Below, piece after piece: positions 35,334 to 44,799 of a stretch of 45,008 nt of DNA. Source of the DNA: Methylocapsa sp. S129. GTDB lineage: Bacteria; Pseudomonadota; Alphaproteobacteria; Rhizobiales; Beijerinckiaceae. The stretch's first letter is position 1; each line of letters starts with the position of its first letter. The notes under the pieces are model-generated. The model made no database searches. It was not told the origin of the DNA and was given only the letters and a program-made list of their open reading frames with translations. The stretch covers positions 1 to 45,008 of the forward strand of contig NZ_LMUI01000027.1 of assembly GCF_009765995.1 (NCBI RefSeq). The letters run 5' to 3'. A program made the translations under genes and the position numbers.

Positions 35334-37136
35334 TCAACCCTCGATCTCTTCTCGCAGCATTTCCAACGTCAACCATTCTTCCTCGGCGCGTGTGAGATCC
35401 TTTTGCTTGGCGCCGTAGTCATTTGTGGCGCGCGAGAAGGCCTTAGGGTCGCGAGCATGGAGTTGCGGGTCGGCGAGCTGTGAATCGAGCCGGGCGAGCA
35501 CGCCCCGCAAATCAGCTATTTTTTGCGGCAGTTTCTCGAGCGCATGTTTCTCTTTGAACGACAGGCGGCGCTTGGCGGCCGGCCGCGGCGCTTCGCGCCC
35601 CTGCTCCTTCGCCGCCTTCGGCGGAGCCAGCGCGTCTGGTCCCGCAAGGCCGTAGCCGCGCTGGACGATCATGTCGGAATAGCCGCCGGCATATTCCATC
35701 CAGCGGCCGTCGCCTTCGCTGACAATGACCGAGGTCGCGACGCGGTCAAGAAAATCGCGATCGTGACTGACGAGGACGATCGTGCCGGGGTAATCGGCGA
35801 GCAATTCCTGCAAGAGATCGAGCGTCTCGATATCGAGATCGTTGGTCGGCTCGTCGAGCACCAGCAGGTTCGAAGGCTGCGCAAGGGCCCTGGCCAACAT
35901 CAGACGACCGCGCTCTCCCCCCGACAATTTGCCGATCGGCGTGCGCGCCTGCTCGGGCCCGAACAGAAAGTCCTTCATGTAGCCAAACACATGCTTACGC
36001 TGACCGTTGACGGCGACAAAATCGCTGCCGCCGCCGGTCAGAGCGTCAACCAGCGTCGTCGTCGGCTCAAGGCTCGCGCGGCGTTGATCAAGCGTCGCCA
36101 TTTCCAGACTGGCGCCGAGTCGGATCGCACCGGAATCTGGGGCAAGCACGCCCGTGATGAGATTCACCAGCGTCGTCTTGCCCGCCCCGTTGGCGCCAAT
36201 AATGCCGAGCCGGTCGCCGCGCGCGACGCGGATCGAAAAATCCCTGACGATCGGGCGCTCGCCATAAGACTTCGCCAGCCGATCGGCCTCGATGACCAGC
36301 TTGCCCGAGGCGCTCGCCTCCGAGACCGCCATCTTGATCTCGCCCTGAACGCGGCGGGCCTCGCGCCGCTCCTTGCGCATTTCGCCGAGTTCGCCGACGC
36401 GCCGCATATTGCGCTTACGGCGCGCGGTGACGCCATAGCGCAGCCAATGCTCCTCCATGACGATGCGCCGGTCGAGCTTATGACGCTCGATTTCTTCCTC
36501 TTCGAGCTGCTGATCGCGCCAAGCTTCGAACGCCGCAAAACCCTGTTCGAGCCTGCGCGTCGCGCCACGATCGAGCCAGACCGTCGCGCGGGTCAAATTG
36601 GCGAGCAGGCGCTTGTCATGGCTGATGAGCACAAAGGCGGAGCGCGTCTCGCTGAGCTCTTTTTCCAGCCATTCGATAGCGAGAAGGTCGAGATGATTGG
36701 TCGGCTCATCGAGCAGCAGCACTTCGGGCATGGGCGCCAGCGTCCGCACGAGCGCGGCGCGGCGCGCTTCGCCGCCCGAAAGCGAGGAGGGCTTAGCGTC
36801 AGGCTGGACCCCGAGTTCCTCCATGAGCGCACGTGCGCGATAGGGATCGTCCTCCTCGCTCAAGCCGTTGAGAATGAAATCGGAAACGGTTGCGAAGGCG
36901 GAAAGATCGGGCTCCTGCTGGAGGTAACGCATATGGGCGCCAGGCTGGGCGAAGCGGCTGCCATCGTCGGGTTCGATATCGCCGGCAGCTATCTTGAGCA
37001 GCGTCGATTTGCCCGATCCATTGCGTCCGACCAGCGCGATGCGCTCCCTCGGCGCAACCGAAAGTTCCGCGCCGTCCAGCAGGGGCTGGCCGCCCAACGT
37101 AAGGCGAACGTCTCGCAATTGTAGAACAGGCGGCAT
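35334..37136 (-). CDS. ABC-F family ATP-binding protein (Uup type)
   Basis: A 600-residue cytoplasmic protein with two ABC ATPase cassettes and no membrane segment. First cassette: Walker A GRNGSGKS (residues 37-44), signature LSGGEARR, Walker B VLLLDEPTNHLD. The P-site linker is long and charged (EEEEIERHKLDRRI). Second cassette: GANGAGKT, LSGGERGR, VLDEPTNDLD. A C-terminal coiled-coil-like tail (KRRLSFKEKHALEKLPQKIADL and beyond) is typical of Uup, which acts on ribosomes or branched DNA. It is divergent from pgi. Confidence 0.93.
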   Translation of the reverse strand: MPPVLQLRDVRLTLGGQPLLDGAELSVAPRERIALVGRNGSGKSTLLKIAAGDIEPDDGSRFAQPGAHMRYLQQEPDLSAFATVSDFILNGLSEEDDPYRARALMEELGVQPDAKPSSLSGGEARRAALVRTLAPMPEVLLLDEPTNHLDLLAIEWLEKELSETRSAFVLISHDKRLLANLTRATVWLDRGATRRLEQGFAAFEAWRDQQLEEEEIERHKLDRRIVMEEHWLRYGVTARRKRNMRRVGELGEMRKERREARRVQGEIKMAVSEASASGKLVIEADRLAKSYGERPIVRDFSIRVARGDRLGIIGANGAGKTTLVNLITGVLAPDSGAIRLGASLEMATLDQRRASLEPTTTLVDALTGGGSDFVAVNGQRKHVFGYMKDFLFGPEQARTPIGKLSGGERGRLMLARALAQPSNLLVLDEPTNDLDIETLDLLQELLADYPGTIVLVSHDRDFLDRVATSVIVSEGDGRWMEYAGGYSDMIVQRGYGLAGPDALAPPKAAKEQGREAPRPAAKRRLSFKEKHALEKLPQKIADLRGVLARLDSQLADPQLHARDPKAFSRATNDYGAKQKDLTRAEEEWLTLEMLREEIEG

Positions 37137-37288
37137 ATGAAAGGGCTCGATCCGGTAACGTGGCCGACACGCTTAGAGGCAAGTCGGACAAAGGGAAAGC
37201 TTGAATTCTACCTAACTTGCCGACATCTGAATGAACGGCGGCTGGAGCGGTTTGAATTGATATAAAAGACGTCAAAAGGAAGGCTCAC

Positions 37289-38932
37289 ATGGCTGAGACA
37301 GCGGTTACGGCGGCCCTATCGGCGCTTCGCGCCCATTCGGGCGAAATATCGGCGCGCAGCGTCGCTGAGGAATTCGCGGCGGATCCCCAGCGCTTCGCCA
37401 CGATGCATGTCGCGCTTGACGACCTCCTGTTCGATTATTCGAAGCAGCGCATTGACGCGGCGACTCTCGCCCAATTGGAGGCGCTCGCCAAAGCGGCCGA
37501 CGTTGAGGGCAAACGAGCGGCGATGTTCGCCGGAAAACTGATCAACTCGACGGAAAAGCGCGCCGTGCTGCATACGGCTTTACGCAATTTTTCTGGCGAG
37601 CCGGTCCTGGTCGAGGGCCGCGACGTGATGCCGGAAATAGAGGCGGAACGCGCCAGGGTCGCCGCTTTCGCCAATGACGTGCGTGAGGGGCGCCTGCGCG
37701 GGGCCCTGGGCCAACCGATGACTGACGTCGTCAATATCGGCATAGGCGGCTCCGACCTCGGACCGGCGATGGCGACCAAGGCGCTCAGCCCCTTCGCCCC
37801 CGCCAATCTGCGCAGCCATTTCGTGTCCAACGTCGACGGCGCCGACATCGGCGACACGCTGAGAGGACTCGATCCCGCACGCACGCTTTTCATCATCTCG
37901 TCGAAAACCTTCACCACCCAGGAGACGATGACCAATGCGGCAAGCGCGCGCGCTTGGATTGCCGCGGCGCTTGGCGAGGCCGCGGTGGGCGATCATTTCG
38001 CAGCGGTGTCGACGCAGCTCGAAAAAGTCGCACAATTCGGCATCGCGGCCGACCGCGTCTTCGGCTTCTGGGATTGGGTGGGCGGGCGCTATTCCTTGTG
38101 GTCAAGCATCGGCCTGCCGCTCGTCATTGCGATCGGCCCCGAAAGGTTTGAGGAATTCCTGCGCGGCGGCTACGAGATCGATCAGCATTTCCGCGAAGCG
38201 CCCATCCTGCAGAATATTCCGATGCTGATGGGCCTGCTCAGTGTCTGGAACCGCAATATCCTGGGCCATGCGAGCCAGGCCGTCATCCCCTATGACCAAA
38301 GGCTGTCGCGCTTTCCCGCCTATCTCCAGCAATTGCAGATGGAGAGCAACGGCAAGAGCGTTCAGCTTGACGGGGCGCCCGTCAAAGAATCAACCGGCGC
38401 GGTGATCTGGGGCGAGCCGGGGACAAACGGGCAGCACGCGTTCTTCCAGCTCCTGCATCAGGGAACGGAAGTGGTGCCGGTCGACTTTCTCGTCGCAGCG
38501 CAACCGACCAACGCCGACGCTCACCATCACGACCTGCTGGTCGCCAATGCCTTCGCCCAGGGTGAAGCGCTGATGCGCGGACGCAGCCCCGGTGAGGCGA
38601 TCGCGATCATGGAAAAGCAGGGACAAAGCGCAGAAGAGGCGGCGCGATTGGCGCCGCACAAGACCTTTTCGGGAAGCCGGCCATCGAGCACATTGCTTTA
38701 TTCCAAACTCGATCCGCGCATGCTTGGGCGATTGATCGCGCTCTACGAGCACAAAGTGTTCGTCGAAGGGGCGATCTGGAACATCAACTCGTTCGACCAA
38801 TGGGGCGTGGAGCTTGGTAAGGAGCTGGCCTCGCGCCTCGCGCCGATCGTCGCGCAGGCGGACGCCGACACCAGCAAGCTTGATGCGTCGACGGCCGGGC
38901 TGATTGGCCATTTGCGCAATCTGCGCAGCTAA
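37289..38932 (+). CDS. pgi: glucose-6-phosphate isomerase
   Basis: A 547-residue enzyme interconverting glucose 6-phosphate and fructose 6-phosphate. Both family signatures are present: [16 protein letters not shown], and near the C-terminus [15 protein letters not shown] through [19 protein letters not shown]. The catalytic glutamate lies in GGYEID/QMESNGK context and the sugar-phosphate-binding [13 protein letters not shown] is intact. The ATG at 37289 has AAGGAAGG upstream. It is convergent with the aminopeptidase P gene. Confidence 0.96.
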   Translation: MAETAVTAALSALRAHSGEISARSVAEEFAADPQRFATMHVALDDLLFDYSKQRIDAATLAQLEALAKAADVEGKRAAMFAGKLINSTEKRAVLHTALRNFSGEPVLVEGRDVMPEIEAERARVAAFANDVREGRLRGALGQPMTDVVNIGIGGSDLGPAMATKALSPFAPANLRSHFVSNVDGADIGDTLRGLDPARTLFIISSKTFTTQETMTNAASARAWIAAALGEAAVGDHFAAVSTQLEKVAQFGIAADRVFGFWDWVGGRYSLWSSIGLPLVIAIGPERFEEFLRGGYEIDQHFREAPILQNIPMLMGLLSVWNRNILGHASQAVIPYDQRLSRFPAYLQQLQMESNGKSVQLDGAPVKESTGAVIWGEPGTNGQHAFFQLLHQGTEVVPVDFLVAAQPTNADAHHHDLLVANAFAQGEALMRGRSPGEAIAIMEKQGQSAEEAARLAPHKTFSGSRPSSTLLYSKLDPRMLGRLIALYEHKVFVEGAIWNINSFDQWGVELGKELASRLAPIVAQADADTSKLDASTAGLIGHLRNLRS

Positions 38933-38958
38933 AGCGGGCCATACGCGATTGTCTCTTC

Positions 38959-38976
38959 GCCGCGTTATTTCGCGGC
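38959..38976. terminator. short hairpin between pgi and aminopeptidase P gene
   Basis: GCCGCG, loop TTATTT, CGCGGC is a perfect 6-bp GC-only stem in the 32-base convergent gap and overlapping the minus-strand stop codon. No T tract follows on either strand, so this is only a possible termination or stability element. Confidence 0.3.
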
Positions 38977-40791
38977 CTGCGCCAATGACCGCGTCGCCTT
39001 CTTGAGCCAAGCTCTCGTCTCGGCGTCGACGAGCGGCGAGAGCGCCTTGCGCACGCGCGCGTGATAGGCGTCGAGCCATGCGATCTCGCTGGCGGTCAAC
39101 AGCTTGCTCTCGATCAGCCGCGTATCGATCGGCGCGAGCGTGATCGTTTCGAAGCCGTACATGACGCGCTCGGCGCCAACGATTTTGCGCGCCTCGACGA
39201 CGACAAGGTTTTCGATGCGAATGCCAAACTTGCCCGCGGCGTAATAACCCGGCTCGTTGGAAATGATCATGCCGGGCGCCAGCGCCGTCGCGCCGGTTTT
39301 GGCGATGCGTTGGGGGCCTTCGTGCACCGAGAGATAGGAGCCGACGCCGTGCCCCGTGCCATGATCGAAATCGAGCCCCGCCGCCCATAAGGCCTGGCGC
39401 GCCAGCGCATCGATCTGCGCGCCGCTGGCGCCCTTGGGGAAGACTACGCGGGCGATAGCGATATGGCCCTTGAGGACGCGCGTGAACCGGTCGCGCATTT
39501 CGGCGCTTGGACGCCCAACGGCAATAGTGCGCGTGATGTCCGTCGTGCCGTCTTCGTATTGGCCGCCGCTGTCGATTAGGAAAATACCGCGCGCGATGGG
39601 CAGGCTGCTTTCCTCGCTGACGCGATAATGCGGGATCGCGGAATTGGGCCCGGCGGCGGAGATGGAAGGGAAAGATATTTCCTTCAGCTTGCCAGTCTCG
39701 CGTCGAAAAGTCTCAAGCGCCTGTGCGGCGGCGATCTCGGACAGTTTGCCCTTGGGCGCCTCGCGATCGAACCAGGCGAGAAAACGCGCAACGGCAGCGC
39801 CATCGCGCAAATGCGCCGCGCGCGCCCCCTCAAGTTCGGCGCTGTTCTTAGCAGCCTTCATCAGCGCCAGCGGCGTTGCGCCGACCTCCGTTTTGCCGCC
39901 CGCCTCTTGCAGCGCTTGCGTCAGGCGCGCGGGCGCAGTGGCCGCATCAAAGGCGAGGCGTTTTCCCTGCGCGCCCAAAGTCTGGAGATCGCCGATCAGC
40001 CGACCCGGCTCTTCCACATCGGCGAGGCCAGAAAGATAGGCCCGCACCGCGTTCGACAGCTTGCGCCCATCGACATACAGCGTTGGGCGCCCCTTGACCG
40101 GCACGATGGCGAAGGCCAGCGGCAAGGGTGTATGAGCGACATCGGCGCCCCGAATGTTGAATAGCCACGCCACATCATGGGCGTCGCTGACAACCAGCCC
40201 GTCCGATTTAATCGCCGCGCGAACGCGCGCGATCTTGGAGCGCGAATTTTCACCGCAAAAGCGAGGCTTATGCCGGCTCACCGCCCCCAAGGGCGAGGCC
40301 GGACGATCCTCCCAGACGGCGTCGACCGGGTTGCTGTCCATAGCCACGAGTTCGCCGCCCGCGTTCTTGCAGGCGTGCGCCAGGCGCTCGACGGAATCTG
40401 GCGTGTGAAGCCATGGATCGTAGCCTAGCCGGCCGCCGCGCCTCAGATGCTTCTCGATCCAGCCTGTCGGCGGTTCTTCAATCAAGTGCAGCGGCGTAAA
40501 AACCTTCACATCGACCTGTTCGGGCGCTTGCAGCGTGTAGCGTCCGTCGACGAAAATCGCGGCGCGATCCATTAAAACCACAGCAATGCCAGCGGAGCCA
40601 GCAAAGCCCGTAAGCCAAAGCAGCCGCTCGGCAGAGGCAGGCACATATTCGTTCTGGTGCTCGTCGGCGCGCGGAATGATGAAGCCGTCGACGCCGCGGC
40701 GCTTCAGCTCCTCGCGCAACGCCGCGGCGCGCGCGCCGCCAAACTTCGGATCGCCAATCCTGGCGAAGGATTGAAACCGGCTTTCAAACAT
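38965..40791 (-). CDS. aminopeptidase P family protein (M24B metallopeptidase)
   Basis: A 608-residue three-domain Xaa-Pro aminopeptidase: two creatinase-like N-terminal domains and a C-terminal pita-bread peptidase. Metal ligands are visible in LIDSGGQYEDGTTD (two D), GTGHGVGSYL (H), ISNEPGYY (E) and GIRIENLVV (E). It removes N-terminal residues preceding proline. The start at 40791 (MFESRFQSF) lies four bases after the hpt stop; an ATG at 40806 would overlap hpt by 11 bases and add five residues, and sequence does not decide between them. No signal peptide, so cytoplasmic. Confidence 0.93.
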   Translation of the reverse strand: MFESRFQSFARIGDPKFGGARAAALREELKRRGVDGFIIPRADEHQNEYVPASAERLLWLTGFAGSAGIAVVLMDRAAIFVDGRYTLQAPEQVDVKVFTPLHLIEEPPTGWIEKHLRRGGRLGYDPWLHTPDSVERLAHACKNAGGELVAMDSNPVDAVWEDRPASPLGAVSRHKPRFCGENSRSKIARVRAAIKSDGLVVSDAHDVAWLFNIRGADVAHTPLPLAFAIVPVKGRPTLYVDGRKLSNAVRAYLSGLADVEEPGRLIGDLQTLGAQGKRLAFDAATAPARLTQALQEAGGKTEVGATPLALMKAAKNSAELEGARAAHLRDGAAVARFLAWFDREAPKGKLSEIAAAQALETFRRETGKLKEISFPSISAAGPNSAIPHYRVSEESSLPIARGIFLIDSGGQYEDGTTDITRTIAVGRPSAEMRDRFTRVLKGHIAIARVVFPKGASGAQIDALARQALWAAGLDFDHGTGHGVGSYLSVHEGPQRIAKTGATALAPGMIISNEPGYYAAGKFGIRIENLVVVEARKIVGAERVMYGFETITLAPIDTRLIESKLLTASEIAWLDAYHARVRKALSPLVDAETRAWLKKATRSLAQAAK

Positions 40792-40795
40792 CACG

Positions 40796-41338
40796 CTAAT
40801 CGCCATCCATCACGACATGGCCGATAAACGGCAATTCCCGATAGGAATGCGCGACATCCATCCCATAGCCCACGACAAAAACGTCAGGGCTCGTGAAGCC
40901 GACGAAATCGGCGGATATCTGCACGGCGCGTTTGCCCGGCTTTTCCAGCATCGTGCAGACCATGACGCGTCTTGCCCCACGCGCAACCAACAAATCCTTG
41001 GCGAAGGCGAGCGTGCGTCCCGATTCCAGGATATCGTCAACCAGAAGAACGTCGCGGTCCCGCACCGAGGATTCAATATCCTTGAGAATGCGAACCGCTC
41101 CCGAAGAGACCGTGCCCGTCAGATAGCTCGACAGATGAATAAACTCGACATGCGGCTCCAACCCGACACGGTGCAGGGCGCGGATCAGGTCGGCGGCGAA
41201 CATGAAGGAGCCCTTCAGCACCGCGACAACCAGCAGATCTAACGGTTTGGCGGCGGCGATCTCGATCGCCAGCGCCTTGTTGCGCTCCGCGATCGCATGT
41301 TCGTCGTAGAGAACCTTGACTTGCCTGGCGCCGCTCAT
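40796..41338 (-). CDS. hpt: hypoxanthine phosphoribosyltransferase
   Basis: A 180-residue purine salvage enzyme making IMP or GMP from the free base and PRPP. The PRPP-binding motif VLLVDDILESGRTL is at residues 97-110, with LKGSFMFAADL and GYGMDVAHSYRELPFIG as family blocks. The start overlaps the stop of the zinc-ribbon gene upstream by four bases, so the two are translationally coupled. Confidence 0.95.
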   Translation of the reverse strand: MSGARQVKVLYDEHAIAERNKALAIEIAAAKPLDLLVVAVLKGSFMFAADLIRALHRVGLEPHVEFIHLSSYLTGTVSSGAVRILKDIESSVRDRDVLLVDDILESGRTLAFAKDLLVARGARRVMVCTMLEKPGKRAVQISADFVGFTSPDVFVVGYGMDVAHSYRELPFIGHVVMDGD

Positions 41339-42093
41339 AATCCCTCTTTCATCGGAGAAAGCTTGTCTCCAACGGCGGCGAACCTGACGAAGACATCGCT
41401 GACGCCGTCGGGCGGCGCCGCCAGCCTCGTGCGAAACGCAACCTGTTCATTAGGGCCAAGTTGAGCCTTTGGCGCAGGCGCCGTCCATACGTAAAGTTCT
41501 CGTTTGTCGACGCCACGTAAGGCAATCCGCATATTAGGCGCCTCCATAGAGGAATCGCGCAAATTCACAACCGCGCCCTCGACGATTAGAACTTTTCTGT
41601 CGCCGGAGTCGAAGATATTCGTGCGCACATTGTCAAGCGCCAGGCCGCGCAGATTGACTGGCAAACCGATCGCCGCAAAGACGCGCGCCGTATTGGGAGC
41701 CGCCTTGACGATCGCGGCGCGCGCCGCGAGCGCGCCCATCGCGCAGCCCAGGATCAACAGCGCGGCAAGGCCCCCAGCCGCTCCTTTTATATTCGGAATG
41801 GAAGAAAACACGCCTCGGAGCTTTCGCGTTGGCGTGTCTTGTCCACGCCAGGCGACTTGCGCCTGGCTTGAAAAGTCCTGCGGACGAAAGTGAAGTCCGC
41901 CCCGCGTGACTTCCGGCGCTTCGGACGCGACGCGCTGCCCCTCGACGATCGGCGCGCCGCCCGTTTCGATTGCTTCCGGCGTCACCTCCCATGCTTCGCC
42001 GCAGCCGACGCAGCGTAGTCGGCAGCCGTTTTCGCCGAGAATCTCGCGCGGAATGTGGTATGAACTCGCGCAGGTCTTGCAAACGATCAGCAT
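41335..42093 (-). CDS. MJ0042-type zinc-ribbon membrane protein (DUF3426-like)
   Basis: A 252-residue protein. The N-terminus is a four-cysteine zinc ribbon (C-x2-C in VCKTCASSYHIP and C-x2-C in RCVGCGEAW). After a hydrophilic linker comes one transmembrane helix (about residues 106-124, AAGGLAALLILGCAMGALAAR) and a C-terminal beta-rich domain with the INLRGLALDNVR-like phrase VNLRGLALDNVR and VVNLRDSSMEAPNMRIALRG, typical of DUF3426 proteins. The function is unknown. It is divergent from ftsE with a CtrA box between them and is coupled to hpt. Confidence 0.87.
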   Translation of the reverse strand: MLIVCKTCASSYHIPREILGENGCRLRCVGCGEAWEVTPEAIETGGAPIVEGQRVASEAPEVTRGGLHFRPQDFSSQAQVAWRGQDTPTRKLRGVFSSIPNIKGAAGGLAALLILGCAMGALAARAAIVKAAPNTARVFAAIGLPVNLRGLALDNVRTNIFDSGDRKVLIVEGAVVNLRDSSMEAPNMRIALRGVDKRELYVWTAPAPKAQLGPNEQVAFRTRLAAPPDGVSDVFVRFAAVGDKLSPMKEGL

Positions 42094-42150
42094 GGCGAAT
42101 CAAACTGTCTCCGACGGTCTCCGTGCGCGTCTTGGCATTTGGTCGCGTTC

Positions 42151-42169
42151 ATGGTTAAGGGCGCGTTAA
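42151..42169 (-). promoter_or_regulatory. CtrA binding site upstream of ftsEX
   Basis: On the minus strand the site reads TTAA (42169-42166), seven bases, TTAAC (42158-42154), then CAT: an exact match to the CtrA consensus TTAA-N7-TTAAC with the frequent TTAACCAT extension. It lies in the 131-base divergent gap between the zinc-ribbon gene and ftsE, about 56 bases before the ftsE start. It is the only full match I found by eye in the window's gaps. Confidence 0.7.
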
Positions 42170-42224
42170 GCGGCGGCGCCCTCCAGGTTGGGAAAGCGGA
42201 TCGACCGCCATACAAGGGTTGCAT

Positions 42225-42899
42225 TTGCTTCGCTTCGAAAATGTCGGCTTGAGATATGGAATGGGGGTCGAGATCGTTCGCGATCTCAGCTTCTCCATCA
42301 AACCTCAAAGCTTTCAGTTTCTCACGGGGCCTTCGGGGGCCGGCAAGACGACCCTGTTGCGGCTGATGCTGCTGTCCTTGAAGCCCACCCGCGGCATCGT
42401 CAAAATATTCGGCCAGGACGCCTCGACGCTGGACAAGGATTCCATCACCAGCCTGCGGCGGCGCATCGGCGTCGTTTTTCAGGATTTTCGCCTGCTCGAC
42501 CATTTGACGACCTATGAGAATGTCGCGCTGCCGCTAAGAGTGATGGGCCGCGTCGAAGCCAATTATCGAGCCGAAGTCGTCGAACTGCTCCGGTGGGTGG
42601 GCCTGGGCGAACGGATGAACGCATTGCCCGCCGTGCTCTCGGGCGGCGAAAAGCAGCGCGCGGCGATCGCGCGCGCCCTGATCGCGCGGCCCGAACTCCT
42701 GCTCGCTGACGAACCCACGGGAAATGTCGACCCCGGCCTCGCGCGGCGCCTGCTGCGTCTGTTCGTTGAGTTACATAAGTCCGGCACGGCGGTCGTCATC
42801 GCCACGCATGATCTTGCCCTGATGGATCAATTCGGCGAGGCGCGACGTCTCGTCGTCGGCGACGGGCGATTGCAAATCTTCGATGGAGAATCGCCATGA
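42225..42899 (+). CDS. ftsE: cell division ATP-binding protein FtsE
   Basis: A 224-residue ABC ATPase that works with FtsX at the division site to control peptidoglycan hydrolysis. Walker A GPSGAGKT is at residues 35-42, the signature LSGGEKQR at 138-145 and Walker [11 protein letters not shown] from 158. There is no ATG at the N-terminus. The TTG at 42225 gives [12 protein letters not shown], the family-like start, and has AAGGG six bases upstream; a TTG two codons earlier is less well placed. The end overlaps ftsX by four bases (ATGA). Confidence 0.95.
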   Translation: MLRFENVGLRYGMGVEIVRDLSFSIKPQSFQFLTGPSGAGKTTLLRLMLLSLKPTRGIVKIFGQDASTLDKDSITSLRRRIGVVFQDFRLLDHLTTYENVALPLRVMGRVEANYRAEVVELLRWVGLGERMNALPAVLSGGEKQRAAIARALIARPELLLADEPTGNVDPGLARRLLRLFVELHKSGTAVVIATHDLALMDQFGEARRLVVGDGRLQIFDGESP

Positions 42900-43858
42900 G
42901 CGCGGTCCCGTCCCTCACCGGCCGCCAGGCAGGCCAAGACATCCAGCCGGACAAGGCGCTCAGGCGCGATATGCCGCTCGTGCCCGCAAGCTCGATCGCG
43001 GGGCGCGCGCTCGTCATTGTCATCGCGATCATGACGTTTCTGGCGTGCCTGACGGCGGGCGGCGCCATCCTTGTCGCAGGCGCATCGCAGGATTGGCGCG
43101 GCGAGGTCTCGCGCGAGGTCACCATCCAGATCAAGCCTGCGCCCGGACAGGACATTGACGCCGCAGTCGCGAAGGCCGTGGAAACGGCGCGTAAAGCGCC
43201 TGGCGTCGGCGACGTGCGCGCCCTGTCGCGGCAAGAGTCCGAACAATTACTCGAACCTTGGCTCGGCAACGGCTTGGACTTGACCGAACTACCAATCCCG
43301 CGGTTGATTGTCGTGCGCATGCAAGATCTCAAGACGCCCGATATCGCCGCCCTGCGCGAGGCCCTCGCCGCGCAGGCGCCGGGCGCGAACCTCGACGATC
43401 ACCGTCTCTGGCTATCGCGGCTCGACACAATGGCGGACGCCATCGTCATCTTCGCATCGCTGCTGTTCCTTCTGATGATTTCGGCCATGACCATGGCGGT
43501 CGGCTTCGCCACGCGCGGCGCCATGGCGGGAAACCGCGAGATCATCGAGGTGCTGCATTTCGTCGGCGCCGCTGACAGCTATATTTCCCGACAATTCCAG
43601 ACTCATTTCCTGCGCCTCGGGCTAAGAGGCGGCCTGCTCGGCGGCGCGCTGGCGGCGCTTTTCTTCGCGGGCGCCTCAGCCTTGTCAGCCTGGTGGACGA
43701 ATAGCGTCGGCGGCGAGGAAATCGGCGCTCTGTTCGGCGCGTTTTCGCTGGGCGGCAAGGGTTATGCGGCGATCCTTTGCGTCGCCATCGCCATCGCCTT
43801 CCTGACCGGCGCGATGTCGCGGATCATCGTCTTTCGCCACTTGCGACGCCTGCAATGA
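42896..43858 (+). CDS. ftsX: cell division protein FtsX
   Basis: A 320-residue inner-membrane partner of FtsE. A cytoplasmic N-terminal extension (about 40 residues) is followed by the first membrane helix (ALVIVIAIMTFLACLTAGGA), a periplasmic domain of about 100 residues that in the family contacts cell-wall hydrolase activators, and three more hydrophobic segments (AIVIFASLLFLLMISAMTM, then two near the C-terminus). The sequence is divergent, as usual for alphaproteobacterial FtsX. It overlaps ftsE by four bases. Confidence 0.92.
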   Translation: MSAVPSLTGRQAGQDIQPDKALRRDMPLVPASSIAGRALVIVIAIMTFLACLTAGGAILVAGASQDWRGEVSREVTIQIKPAPGQDIDAAVAKAVETARKAPGVGDVRALSRQESEQLLEPWLGNGLDLTELPIPRLIVVRMQDLKTPDIAALREALAAQAPGANLDDHRLWLSRLDTMADAIVIFASLLFLLMISAMTMAVGFATRGAMAGNREIIEVLHFVGAADSYISRQFQTHFLRLGLRGGLLGGALAALFFAGASALSAWWTNSVGGEEIGALFGAFSLGGKGYAAILCVAIAIAFLTGAMSRIIVFRHLRRLQ

Positions 43859-43939
43859 GCGGCCCGGCCAGACGCCGCCCACGAGCGATTCGCCCCGCCC
43901 GCTCTTTTCTCGCAAGTCCGCTTGGGCGATGATGGCGCC

Positions 43940-44698
43940 ATGCTTACCCTACGCTCGCTCCTTTTCAATATCGTCTTTTACGTCAATCTCATCGTCCTGA
44001 TGATTCTGGGCCTACCGGTGCTGCTGGCGGGACGCCACGGGGTATTCGCGCTAGCGCGCGTGTGGGGCAAATCCTCCTTATGGCTGCTCGAAAAAATATG
44101 CGGTCTGCGGGTCGAGTTCCGCGGGCTCGAAAACATTCCGCAAGGCGGCTACATCATCGCGGCCAAGCATCAATCCATTCTGGAGACTTTCGCTCTTCTC
44201 CTGCACGCGCCCGATTTCGCCTATGTGCTCAAGCGCGAACTTACTCTCATTCCATTTTTTGGATGGTATTTGAGCGGCAGCGAGCAAATCGCCATCGATC
44301 GGTCAGCGGGCCGAAGCGCCGTATCGATTGTGAGCGAGCGCGCCGGCGCGGTGCTGAGGGCCGGCCGGCAGATCTTCATCTTCCCCGAAGGAACCCGTCG
44401 CCCGCCAGGCGCGCCAGCGCAATATAAGCAAGGGGTCGCCAAGCTTTATGAAGACACCGGCGCGCCATGCCTGCCCGTCGCGCTCAATACCGGATTGTTC
44501 TGGGGCCGACGAGGATTCTCGCGCCGCCCAGGCGTGGCGGTGATCGAATACCTGCCCGTAATCGCGCCGGGGCTCCAGAGGGACGTTTTTATCCGCCGGC
44601 TCCAATCGGCCATAGAAACCGAATGCGGCCGCCTGAACGCCGCCGCTTTAGCGAAAAACCCTTCGCTTGCCTCGACTTTGGCGACCGCCCGGGGATGA
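43940..44698 (+). CDS. plsC: 1-acyl-sn-glycerol-3-phosphate acyltransferase PlsC
   Basis: A 252-residue membrane acyltransferase making phosphatidic acid. An N-terminal membrane segment (about residues 8-30) precedes the acyltransferase domain. Motif I is KHQSILE, with H77 and E82, so HX4E rather than the usual HX4D. Motif III is FPEGTR (148-153). The ATG at 43940 is preferred to an upstream in-frame TTG because it directly begins the membrane helix. It lies 81 bases after ftsX on the same strand. Confidence 0.93.
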   Translation: MLTLRSLLFNIVFYVNLIVLMILGLPVLLAGRHGVFALARVWGKSSLWLLEKICGLRVEFRGLENIPQGGYIIAAKHQSILETFALLLHAPDFAYVLKRELTLIPFFGWYLSGSEQIAIDRSAGRSAVSIVSERAGAVLRAGRQIFIFPEGTRRPPGAPAQYKQGVAKLYEDTGAPCLPVALNTGLFWGRRGFSRRPGVAVIEYLPVIAPGLQRDVFIRRLQSAIETECGRLNAAALAKNPSLASTLATARG

Positions 44699-44738
44699 AT
44701 TTGGCAGCCGCCGCTTTCAGCCTCTCTTCCGATCGCGC

Positions 44739-44767
44739 TTGACGCAAGGTCGCTGTTGTTCTACCTT
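44739..44767 (+). promoter_or_regulatory. possible promoter for the gene at the right edge
   Basis: TTGACG (44739-44744), 17 bases, TACCTT (44762-44767) lies about 32 bases before the ATG at 44800. The -35 element is good and the -10 element weak. It would make the next gene independent of plsC. Confidence 0.35.
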
Positions 44768-44799
44768 TGTTCCCTTCGAATCGAAGCGGAGTTCGGCCG

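Noticed and set aside
35523-37124. Long open frame (533 codons) on the plus strand opposite the ABC-F gene
   Set aside because: It is a GC-driven shadow of the minus-strand gene, which has complete ABC motifs; the plus-strand product has no recognisable domain.
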